64,000 bases of DNA from positions 17,068,001-17,132,000 of the forward strand of contig CM074184.1 in NCBI GenBank assembly GCA_037179385.1, written 5' to 3'. The stretch comes from Holothuria scabra. Lineage: Eukaryota; Echinodermata; Holothuroidea; Aspidochirotida; Holothuriidae. This document shows, piece after piece, positions 56,170 through 64,000 of this stretch; positions within the stretch are counted from its first letter, which is position 1, and each line of letters opens with the position of its first letter. Position numbers and translations under genes: made by a program. A model generated the notes under the pieces. That model saw only the letters and a list, made by a program, of their open reading frames with translations, had not been told where the DNA came from and searched no databases.

Positions 56170-56721
56170 TTAAATCGCCCATTTTAAGGTTAAGAATTCC
56201 AGTTTATTGGAGTGATAATTCCTCTCAGCACGAGACAGTGACCTCGATGCATATGCAATCACTCTCAATATCCCTTCTTGTCGTTGGTACAAGACAGCAG
56301 CCAAACCTTTGTTAGAAGCATCAGTATGGAGGATGAATGGTACATTAAAGTCTGGGTACGCCATTACTGGGTGACTGGTTATATACCCAATTAGACGTTC
56401 TAGGGTACTTTGATGCTCTTCAGTCCAATTGATTATCTCCTTGGAACTTGGGGGAGGTTTATTAACCTTCCCTCTTTTCCCCTTGTTCTGCCTTGGTGCA
56501 GTTGGCTTTCCAAGTAAGTCATACAGAGGTTTGGCAATAATGGAAAAGTTAGGCACATAGCTGGGATAGTATCCCAAGAATCCCATTGTCTGTCTTAATT
56601 CACTAACAGTTGTGGGTCTCTTTCTCTTAAGCTCAAGAACGGGGTCTATCTCAGCAGGGTCCATCTGATAGCCATCTTCTGATACCACTCTTCCAAGATA
56701 TCTGACCTGTCTTTGGAAGAG
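56170..56721 (-). pseudogene. Gypsy pol fragment: end of RT and RNase H
   Basis: It is in the same frame as the upstream RT, separated by one stop codon. It contains the connection sequence LGRVVSEDGY, the MGFLGYYPSYVPNF segment, and RNase H with FILHTDASNKGLAAVLYQ and YHSNKLEFL. It stops at a TAA just after KWAI, where homology continues in another frame, so a small indel lies near 56145-56168. Confidence 0.88.
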
Positions 56722-58569
56722 TTAACATTTCACTGGTTTAAGTTTTATTCCGTGACTTTGGAGTCTTTGAAGGACCCGTTTTACATTTTCCACATGTTTT
56801 TCGAAGGTGGGTGAAAATACCAGGACATCATCTAAGTAGACAACACAGATTTCATTGTTGTACCCTTCTAGACAACCCTCCATGTACCTTTGAAATTCAG
56901 CTGGGGCCGTTTTTAGGCCAAATGGTATTCTGTTCCACTCAAAGAGGCCCCAAGGAGTGGTAAAGGCTTTCAGATGCTGGCTTTCTCTCGAAATAAATCC
57001 CTGATGATAAGCCTTACCCTGGTCCAGGGTTGAGAACCATGAATTCCCTGCAAGGCCATCGAGAATATCTTGTACTCTCGGGATTGGTTGACGGTCGTCA
57101 ATGGTTCTCTTATTGAGTTCTATATAATATATACAGAATCTCAAGGTTCCATCTCGTTCACGCACACAAACCACAGGGGATGAATAGTTAGACCTTGACC
57201 TTTTAATCCACTCCTTGTTGATGAGGTCATTTAAGTAATCCTTCACCTCCTGGTATAACGGCCTTGGGATACTCAAATAATGTCTCTGTACTGGGGTAGT
57301 GTCACTGAGGTGGATTGTCATTTGTAAATCTGGCACACAGCCACAGTCGCCATCTCCTTTCGAGAAAGCACCATTTTCCTCAATCAACATCCTGGTGACA
57401 ATCTCTTTTTGTTCTGTGTTTAGACCCGACAAGTCTACAGGAGGACACCAACCATCTTTGTCAACATCTTCCTCCTCCTTACCATGGTGAGAGGGCTTCT
57501 CTTGGGCATGTTCTTCTGTTGGTTGCACCTGACAACAGTTCACTGTCCCCTGAAAACACCCATCTACAACCATACACTCTTCGTCAAAAGGGAGTTTCAG
57601 GGAAGACTTGACTGTTTCAACTTCCTCCAGTAGAGTTCGTTTAGGTAGAACAACATCTCGTCCACTGTTATTCTGAACTGGGATCATCACCTTGCAAGTT
57701 GCTGCACTTTCAACATGAACTACTGCCTCTGTTATCTCTAGTCCCTCTGGCCAAGTTTGACAGGATACTGGTTTAAAGAATGCCACTGTCACACCTTTCT
57801 CCCAACCTGGACTGACTCTGCATTGAATGAGTTTCATCTGGCCTGCTTTTATAAGGACATTTTTCTTTCCAGTTTCACATTTGTATGTGTCTCTTTTTTC
57901 CTCCAGTGCTTCATGTATTATAGCACGAATTGCCTTTTCTTTCTTTCCTGGCAGCAGTTTCTGAATCGATGGCATTAGAGACTTGCCTGTTACTGATGCT
58001 TCTTTTATGACATGTGGGATAACATTCATTCCTATGATTGGGACCTCTCGGTTACTTGGGGCTACCAGCATGGGTACAGTGAGTGGTTGCAGCTCAGAAT
58101 TTTCATCACCAACCTTCAAATTCACCTCTATCCAACCACTGTATGGGACTTCAATATCATTTGCCCCTGTCAGGTTAAGAGTATACCCATCAAAGAGTTC
58201 AATGATTGGTCTGGGCAACTTATTCATCGAGTGTTTGTTCAGCCACCCTTCTGGCAGAATGGAGACATCAGCACCAGTGTCCCAAAGAACCTCAGTTTCC
58301 ACACCCTCTATTTGGCACATAACTTTGCACGAGTTACCAACCAGTTTTACCATTCTCTTGCCACCCACTTGACATATATTTGCATCTGTAGTCTCCTTAC
58401 CTTGGGAATTCTGGGACATTACAGCATTTCGGGGTTCTCCTCGTCCCTTAGGGGTGACCCCCGTCCGTTTCCCATCTGGCGGCATCCCCTGGAAAAATGT
58501 CCAAATTTGCCACATTTGTAACAATGTTTGCAAGTGTCCCCTTTGTTTGTCTGTTGGCACTTCTGACAA
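56722..58569 (-). pseudogene. Gypsy pol fragment: protease and reverse transcriptase
   Basis: 615 codons in a -1 frame relative to gag, overlapping it by 151 bp, as expected for gag-pol made by -1 frameshifting. The protease active site is [12 protein letters not shown] (DTG at about residues 97-99). RT fingers read [14 protein letters not shown]. Motif A has [12 protein letters not shown]. The catalytic YLDD box is at about residues 578-581. The conserved aspartate in FCxDYRxLN reads tyrosine (FCIYYIELN). The frame ends at a TAA (56722-56724) after KPVKC, but RT homology goes on in frame, so this is a nonsense mutation. No canonical slippery heptamer was evident in the overlap by eye. Confidence 0.9.
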
Positions 58570-59495
58570 CCTCTCTGCCGTGTTTGTGGTGCTGGGTTTT
58601 GTCTGCCAGATGTGAGAGCCTGGTGAATCTCTGCCACTTGTACCTTGAGCAGCTGCACTTCCTCATACAGACTTTTCCCTTCCTTTTTCTCCTTTTTCTT
58701 TTCTGTGTCTTTGACTTCTGAAGCACTTGACTCCTCTTTTGCCTCCACAGGTGCAACAAAATGTAGCTTTTGTTGCAGTTTCTTTTTCCTCTCCATTTCC
58801 CTGTATACAATTTGATTCAATTTCTCAAACAGCTCTTCATCTGAGAGTTGGTTCTGGAGTAAGAGGGGTTTCATCTCATGTCGTATGTCTGCATCCGCCA
58901 ACCCCGTAGAGACTGAGTGCATGAACATGGCTTCCACCAGTGACTTCTCATATCTAACCACTGCATCAGCTTCTTGGGAGGCAAACAAAATTCTTTGCTT
59001 CAGAGCCAGGGACCTGAGTAGAAAAGACTGGGGGGTTTCTCTGGGACCTTGGGCAATATTGCATAGTTCTTGGTATAACTCTGTAGGACTCTTCTCTTGG
59101 AAATGTGCCCTTAGCAGTCTTCTCAACACTGGAAGGCTGAGATTACTCCTCCCTTCCAAGTAAGACCTTAATTGGAGCCCTGAAGTTACAGCTTTCACAA
59201 CTGCTGTCACTATTTCCCTCTCAGGGTATCCCTTTTGTATGGCACCTTCAATTTGATGAATAAGCGAGACAAAGCTTAATTTATCCTTTTGTCCCGGATT
59301 CCCGATTTGGCCATTAATCTTCAGTTCTTTTCGCCAACTATGGCTGGGGTGACAGTCTGGCTTTTCCTCATTACGAGCCTCTTTAGATAGTTTCGACTCC
59401 AGTTGCTTTAACTTATTCTTCAATGTCTCAATGGTTTCAGAAAGCTCTTCCGGTTTTTCTGGAAGGCCACCTTCAGCCCCTTTTTTCACTTTCAA
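58419..59495 (-). CDS. Gypsy gag polyprotein
   Basis: 358 codons with no internal stop. The N-terminus is lysine/glutamate rich with a likely coiled coil ([20 protein letters not shown], about residues 17-36). A capsid-like region contains [17 protein letters not shown], and a charged linker of KKKEKKEGK type follows. The C-terminus has a CCHC zinc knuckle, [14 protein letters not shown] (about residues 325-338), preceded by a second cysteine cluster CQKC..CKHC. Gag forms the particle and packages element RNA. The start is the first methionine, 61 nt after the 5' LTR. It is the only intact gene of the element. Confidence 0.88.
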   Translation of the reverse strand: MKVKKGAEGGLPEKPEELSETIETLKNKLKQLESKLSKEARNEEKPDCHPSHSWRKELKINGQIGNPGQKDKLSFVSLIHQIEGAIQKGYPEREIVTAVVKAVTSGLQLRSYLEGRSNLSLPVLRRLLRAHFQEKSPTELYQELCNIAQGPRETPQSFLLRSLALKQRILFASQEADAVVRYEKSLVEAMFMHSVSTGLADADIRHEMKPLLLQNQLSDEELFEKLNQIVYREMERKKKLQQKLHFVAPVEAKEESSASEVKDTEKKKEKKEGKSLYEEVQLLKVQVAEIHQALTSGRQNPAPQTRQRGCQKCQQTNKGDTCKHCYKCGKFGHFSRGCRQMGNGRGSPLRDEENPEML

Positions 59496-59535
59496 CTGTC
59501 AATGACAGTGTCGTCCCACTCAGTCCCCCATGTAT

Positions 59536-59553
59536 GTCCTGGCAGGGTCGCCA
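59536..59553 (-). other. Gypsy tRNA primer-binding site
   Basis: Three bases after the 5' LTR the minus strand reads TGGCGACCCTGCCAGGAC. TGG pairs with the CCA end of a tRNA; the implied 3' end ...GGTCG-CCA would suit an arginine-type tRNA. The tRNA identity is inferred and unchecked. Confidence 0.65.
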
Positions 59554-59556
59554 ATT

Positions 59557-59725
59557 TGTTACACCCGACTTATAGTTGGGTTGCCAGGACACCTGAAAAT
59601 GAGGAGAGAGTGAATGACTGTCTTTTGGCTACAGTAGACGGTGTCAGGAATAATTCTGTCACCACGCCCTCTAGTACCGTGGCCAAATTTTGAATAGGGG
59701 GAGGGCTAAATTCCATTCCGTTACA
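59557..59725 (-). repeat. Gypsy element 5' LTR
   Basis: 169 bp, differing from the 3' LTR by A/G, T/A and G/A substitutions and one base in a G run. The terminal hairpin here has one mismatch. Confidence 0.92.
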
Positions 59726-59729
59726 TGTT

Positions 59730-60329
59730 AAATGGTACATTGATGATTAAAAGCAATATAACAGTAATCCCAGGAAGGACTTAGTCCTCATTTACATTTC
59801 GGTTGGTATTGAGGCCATCCCCATTATCAGTATATTATTTTAATTTAAATGCACGGTCCACAATCCTTTTTTGGTGTCTGGGAAAGTTTTCTTGAAAGTA
59901 ACAGGAGCATGAAACATCTGGGAATACTAATTCTGCGCATGCAGTATAGAGGTAAAAAGGCGTCAATCGCAATGCGCTATGCGAACAGATGGTCACGCTA
60001 TGCGTCATTACGGTCACCTTGTGAGGCTCAATCACTCTTGGCGTTAAGCTTTTGACACAAACTCACATGAAAGCCTATTGGTTAATGATTGGCTAACTTT
60101 ACATGACCAATTTATCCAACGTCAGAGATGCAGTTTATTTGGTTGACCTAATTTTAATTCATTTTGCAATTTGTTCATATTGTATTGAAGTGGAGTTTAT
60201 TATTGCAAGCGAAAGCCATAAATGACAATCACTGCGATTTTAATTACCAACGGAAACGCCATTTCCGATTGTCTGGGGGTCACAAAATTTTAAACCTATT
60301 TGTACGCCCGCTCCAAACCAATGGTGATG
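59730..60329 (+). other. Intron 24, after the Gypsy element
   Basis: No element recognised. Confidence 0.45.
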
Positions 60330-61060
60330 ACGCTGCTCTTAGTTTTTCCGGGGAAGGGGGAGGGAGCAAGCACCCAAATCTTCTGATTTTTTTAAGTGGT
60401 AACACCATTTGTCTGGGAAGGTAACTGCGGCACGAGAAGCGCGCCTAATTTTCGTCCTCTTTAAACAATTTTTTGAAAATATGGAGTTTGTGTTGTAGAA
60501 AATTTTGGATGCTGGGTTTCCTATAAGGGAATGTGGTAAATTCGGGAATTACTGAAGAATCTCTATTTCTTATTGGGAAGTCTGAGATTGCACGGTGGCC
60601 AAACATCGTTGTTGCTACACAATGTTATCGAAGGCTTTTCGACGACATTTTAATAGTCAAGAGCTTCTGTTGTAGACAATTTGGAATTTAACGAAAAAAG
60701 TCATAAAAGTAGCCCTGCAGTTGAAGATATCACTTGATCATCTGGTGATTTTGTTATTCCAGAGTTCGGAAAAGTTTACCAAACTGAATAAGCGAACATG
60801 ACTTTCTTGGCAACTATGGATTGCTGCGCGCAAAGCACCCGGAAAGTTTTGGATTTTTGAAACAAATAACTACAAAAGTGGAAATTTTTTTTGAAGAGAA
60901 CTCGGAACTTCATGCTCGATCAGTTGGGAAAACAACACTGTAATTGACAAGTGTCTCAAATGGGAAATTTTCGAATTTTTCATTTTTCAGAGCCAGAGGG
61001 CAATGGCCCTCGCCCTCTGTAGCTGCGCCGCTGGACCCCACCCCTTTTTGGAACTACGCC
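60330..61060. repeat. Repeat resembling the ends of the 38.5-40.5 kb element
   Basis: GAAGCGCGCC-AATTTT..CTCTTT..AATTTTTTGAAAAT near 60437 resembles AAGCGCGCCGAAATTTTTGGCC near 38586. The GC-rich end GCTGCGCCGCTGGACCCCAC near 61020 resembles the GGCGCCACCCC end. This is a diverged family member; the borders are uncertain. Confidence 0.4.
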
Positions 61061-61211
61061 AATGACAGTTCATAATGAGTTGTTATAACCCTTTGTCTTA
61101 TTAAATGTAACTTTCAATCATTCAGTTTTTTATAGACGTTAAGATGTCATTGCACTTCCCTTTTTGTGTCATAGTGTCATGATCATTCTGTTTTCTTCTT
61201 CTTGCTCCTAG

Positions 61212-61328
61212 ATGAAAATAACTGTCTGCCCACCAATCCGTGTCTTAATGGAGGCACTTGCATCGACCAAGTCGGAAGGTTTTTGTGTTCTTGTGCAAAT
61301 AATTTCAATGGAGATAGATGTGAAAACA
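61212..61328 (+). CDS. Exon 25: EGF-like domain
   Basis: The exon is 117 nt, 39 codons, phase 1-1. It starts DENNCLPTNPC; CLNGGTC fits the O-fucose consensus. CIDQVGRFLCSC and NFNGDRC follow. Six cysteines. The acceptor is gctcctag and the donor is aaca|gtgagt. The intron before it is about 9 kb. Confidence 0.9.
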
Positions 61329-62748
61329 GTGAGTTGAAAACGTTGATTCTGCGTGGAGAGTATGATCTATTTAACCTTACTCTTCAGTTATAACTACTAC
61401 CTGTCATAGCTACGATACTTATACGTGATAGTTCATGTACAGAGTGCTAGCAAGCTTATTTCAATCCTGGCCGTAGGTAGAATAGCTTCTAGTACATGTT
61501 GGTATCAATCCGCCGCAAATTCTTGCTTTTATTAATGCAAAATGCGTGAAATACCTTACAAACCTGCTATTCCACTTGCTCAAAAAGGTTGTTCACGTGC
61601 CTTGTATAACAGACATCATCAACAAAAGTGATGCAATTGCTTCGCTGACAACGGTCCTAGTTAATGGACAAAGCATGCACTTACATTTCAGTAGGTTGGA
61701 AACTCCATCTACCTAACTAACAACATTTTACAATATGATTCGCATATATGGGAAATCATCTGCCAGATTTAAAGAAATTTTGCGTTGCTTCTAACCTGTG
61801 CTCTGAAAACTATTCCCTTCGTCTAGATATTTCAAAACTATTTGTACAGCCAGGGAGCTATTACGGCTCCGTAACAGCTCCCTGGTACAACACCAACGCA
61901 AACCTTACAGAGAAGTTTCTATATATTTTTATGAGGGCGCAAAGCTGTTCTAAATTGAAAAAGAAACATTTGCACTGTATTTATCAAACGGGTATCCATT
62001 ATACCCCAGTTGAGAAATGTTTAATGCCGCACATTCCTGCTTATATTAGTGTACAATGCGTGAAATATCCTGCAAACCTGCTACTTTACTTGCTCAAAAG
62101 GTTGTTCACGTGCCTCGTATAACAGATGTCATCGACATCTGCAATCTGTAGACAGCTTTAAGATACCTTATGACATCAATTAATTGTTCAATTTTGTTAC
62201 GCGATATCAATTCTGTTGATTTGGCTACTTTTTTGTTCAAAGCGTATTAAAGAATTTATGGTACCAAGTATCTATTACCAGCATTAGAGGAACATTTTAA
62301 TAGGCCTATTTAGAATCAAATTTTAATGCTAGTTTTGGAACATCATTTCATAATACGTACCTATACGTGTGAATTTAATCTTCATTTAGCAGCTACACTT
62401 AATGGTTAGGTAAACATTCCTTTGCCACTGAAATACCAAATGAAAGATATGTAAATCGTATCTGCATTTAGCAGCTACTCTTAATGGTAAGGTTATCTTT
62501 CCATGCCACGAAGACGCCAAATGAAAGATTGAATTAAAACCAGTTTTCCTTTAAAAATTTATTCGTTGAACTTAAATTTACTTCAAAGGAAAAATGAGCT
62601 TTTTGAAATATTTTTATTAAATATTATTACTGTATCATCACTCACAGACACAACGTTATTAAAATGAGACTTTAAAGATGTCGAGATGAATGTAGAATGT
62701 GATTACATACATAGTTTTTTGATTGTATGTAGTTACTTTCCTTTACAG
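61329..62748 (+). other. Intron 25 (1420 bp)
   Basis: It contains the palindrome at 61850. Two similar segments also occur: TAATGCAAAATGCGTGAAATACCTTAC near 61535 and GTGTACAATGCGTGAAATATCCTGC near 62050, both followed by TGCTCAAAAGGTTGTTCACGTGCC, a roughly 510-bp-spaced direct repeat. Confidence 0.6.
61850..61885. repeat. Near-perfect 36-bp palindrome CCAGGGAGCTATTACGG/CCGTAACAGCTCCCTGG
   Basis: 17-bp arms with one mismatch around a 2-bp centre. It shares the CAGGGAGCT end with the foldback element at 6719-7505, so it may be a collapsed relative. Confidence 0.75.
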
Positions 62749-62862
62749 GTGTCAACATGTGTGCAGTGAATCCTTGCTTAAACGGGGGGATGTGTCAATC
62801 TCTAGTTAGTACGTTTACGTGCACTTGTGCTCAGGGATTTCTTGGCTCGACATGTGAAATAG
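62749..62862 (+). CDS. Exon 26: EGF-like domain
   Basis: The exon is 114 nt, 38 codons, phase 1-1. After splicing it starts SVNMCAVNPC, with CLNGGMC, QSLVSTFTCTC and FLGSTC. Six cysteines. No calcium-binding start. The acceptor is ctttacag and the donor is atag|gtgagt. Confidence 0.9.
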
Positions 62863-63470
62863 GTGAGTCAACAAAGCAATCCCATATAAAATCATACACT
62901 ATAAGTTATCGTCAAAATAGACCAGAATAAGAGGTCTCACCCACAGGTCATATACGGATCTTGTAACGATTTCATGCGGTGCCAGGTAAATAATTACCAT
63001 TGTTTTAGAAGCACTTTACTGAGGACTAAAGTTAAAAAGTGATGATTCATCTTTAGCACCATTTTCGGAATATAATTCTTCCACTTCATATTTACAATAG
63101 AAATATACATTTTCCTGAAGGGGAGACCCGCATAGTCATTACTCTTAACTTGAAGCGCGGGTCGTTATTCCCATCTAGGTGAGTAGTGAGAAAGGGCTGA
63201 TGGAAGAACATCATCGAAACTTTTAATTATTAGTATAAATTATAATTTAATGTAATAAATAATATTGTTTGTTACTATTAGGTAACTATTAGGTGAGGCA
63301 ACCCTGATAAATACACTAATTCTTAGTTGTTTTTTATCCTTTGTGGTTACATCGCAAACGCATTTTATTCAAAATCTTTTCAATACATAGATGCTGTGGG
63401 TTCTGCCACACCATGTTAAGGTGGGTCTCAGTCAGTGAGTAATTGATAACCTTTTTGCATTTTGTCTTAG
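62863..63470 (+). other. Intron 26 (608 bp)
   Basis: Nothing recognised. Confidence 0.55.
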
Positions 63471-63587
63471 ATATCAATGAGTGTGCAAGCAATCCTTGCA
63501 GAAATGGAGCAATTAGCTGCATCGATCAAGTTGGCAGTTTTGAATGTGTTTGTAGAGAAGGGTTTACTGGAACTATCTGTCTGACAG
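63471..63587 (+). CDS. Exon 27: EGF-like domain, calcium-binding type
   Basis: The exon is 117 nt, 39 codons, phase 1-1. [10 protein letters not shown] (O-glucose type) is followed by a C2-C3 loop one residue longer than usual (CRNGAISC), then CIDQVGSFEC and FTGTIC. Six cysteines. It ends on g before gtaata, so the gene continues beyond the window. Confidence 0.9.
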
Positions 63588-64000
63588 GTAATAATCTCAG
63601 ATTTCTTGGAAAAACCCTTGCTGTCGGGATGTTGTAAGTAAAGTATAGACCCGGCTGAACAACATTTCGAGTACAGTAGGTATTTACAGTATGTATGAGT
63701 TCAGGTTAGATGGAAATTTACGTCCCATATTACATTGTTATATGGTGTTGTTAGGGGGTTAGACTTTCATTCACTGAAAGGCACATGAACAAGTGGGGAT
63801 CATTTTCCCAGTAATTGCTTGGAAAACTAGTTATAGAGCAACTCCAGTTCGGGCTGCTTTTCTTATTCCCCTGGCTTGTGCGGTGTAAAAGTATAAGTAT
63901 ATCATGTTACAACGCAACCGAATAAGGCCGCTTTAACCTGAGGAAGCATTAAAATTAATTCTCTTAGAGGTTTGTTTTAAACAGCATAGGGAGTGGAAGC
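63588..64000 (+). other. Intron 27, 5' part
   Basis: Non-coding as far as seen; no further module in the last 400 bp. Confidence 0.55.

Larger units (their letters stand above)
53070..59725 (-). mobile_element. Gypsy (Metaviridae)-type LTR retrotransposon, complete but coding-defective
   Basis: All parts of an LTR element are present on the minus strand: two ~170-bp LTRs with TG...CA ends, a tRNA primer site after the 5' LTR, gag, pol in the order protease-RT-RNase H-integrase, a polypurine tract, and a 4-bp target duplication TGTT (53066-53069 and 59726-59729). RNase H before integrase places it with Gypsy rather than Copia. The LTRs differ at three bases and one indel. Pol has an in-frame stop at 56722, a frameshift near 56150, and a lost catalytic aspartate in integrase, so this copy cannot move on its own. 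It is inserted antisense in intron 24. No env gene was found. Confidence 0.93.
198..63587 (+). other. FN3/EGF mosaic extracellular protein gene, partial at both ends (27 exons)
   Basis: Seen: 27 exons on the + strand, every one bounded by AG acceptor and GT (25) or GC (2) donor and every one phase 1 at both ends, giving 1460 codons in one frame. Module order is six FN3 domains, eleven EGF domains, one FN3 domain, then ten EGF domains. Each EGF exon has six cysteines. Known: phase 1-1 exons carrying whole FN3 or EGF modules are the signature of exon-shuffled extracellular proteins of animals. Inferred: a long secreted or membrane-anchored adhesion, matrix or receptor protein. Tenascins run EGF then FN3, and fibropellins and Notch are EGF-rich, but none has this FN3-EGF-FN3-EGF order in my knowledge, so I give no symbol. 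The first exon, signal peptide, anchor and stop lie outside the window. Confidence 0.85.

Overview
This is eukaryotic nuclear DNA from an animal. It shows one large intron-rich gene on the + strand, built from small in-phase exons for extracellular protein modules, with introns crowded by retrotransposons, foldback (TIR) elements and simple repeats. The module repertoire (fibronectin type III plus Notch/fibropellin-style EGF) and the repeat load suggest a marine invertebrate, possibly a deuterostome such as an echinoderm, hemichordate or amphioxus. The species cannot be fixed from sequence alone.

The host gene: I can place 27 coding exons from 198 to 63587. Six are FN3 exons carrying seven domains, because one exon holds two. 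Twenty-one exons each hold exactly one EGF-like domain. All 27 are phase 1-1 (each begins after the first base of a codon and ends on the first base of the next), so they can be joined, skipped or duplicated without breaking frame. Together they give 4380 nt, or 1460 codons, of continuous frame. The order is FN3 x6, EGF x11, FN3 x1, EGF x10. No signal peptide, membrane segment, start codon or stop codon is visible, so the gene runs off both ends. The product is inferred to be a long extracellular or cell-surface adhesion/matrix protein. Many EGF modules carry calcium-binding and Notch-type O-glycosylation consensus motifs. Two introns (after the exons ending at 26007 and 46924) use GC instead of GT donors.

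Intron content, region by region. 0.5-8.1 kb: two foldback elements, a 5'-truncated broken LINE on the minus strand, and a CAGGGAGCTGTTA-ended foldback element. 9.4-19.5 kb: degenerate minisatellite, a TIR element, and two long copies plus a fragment of an interspersed repeat loaded with RFX X-box-like palindromes and AGGTCA direct repeats. 26-44 kb: further TIR elements, a decayed tandem array, a head-to-tail array whose units start with the 5' end of U2 snRNA, and a probable non-autonomous hAT-type element. 52.2-61.2 kb: two pentanucleotide arrays and a complete but damaged Gypsy/Metaviridae-type LTR retrotransposon on the minus strand, with 4-bp target duplication, two ~170-bp LTRs, gag, pol in a -1 frame, tRNA primer site and polypurine tract. 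Both retrotransposons lie antisense to the host gene.

Caveats: exon borders come from splice consensus, phase and domain boundaries only, with no transcript evidence. Repeat-family assignments rest on visible terminal repeats and on copies within this window.
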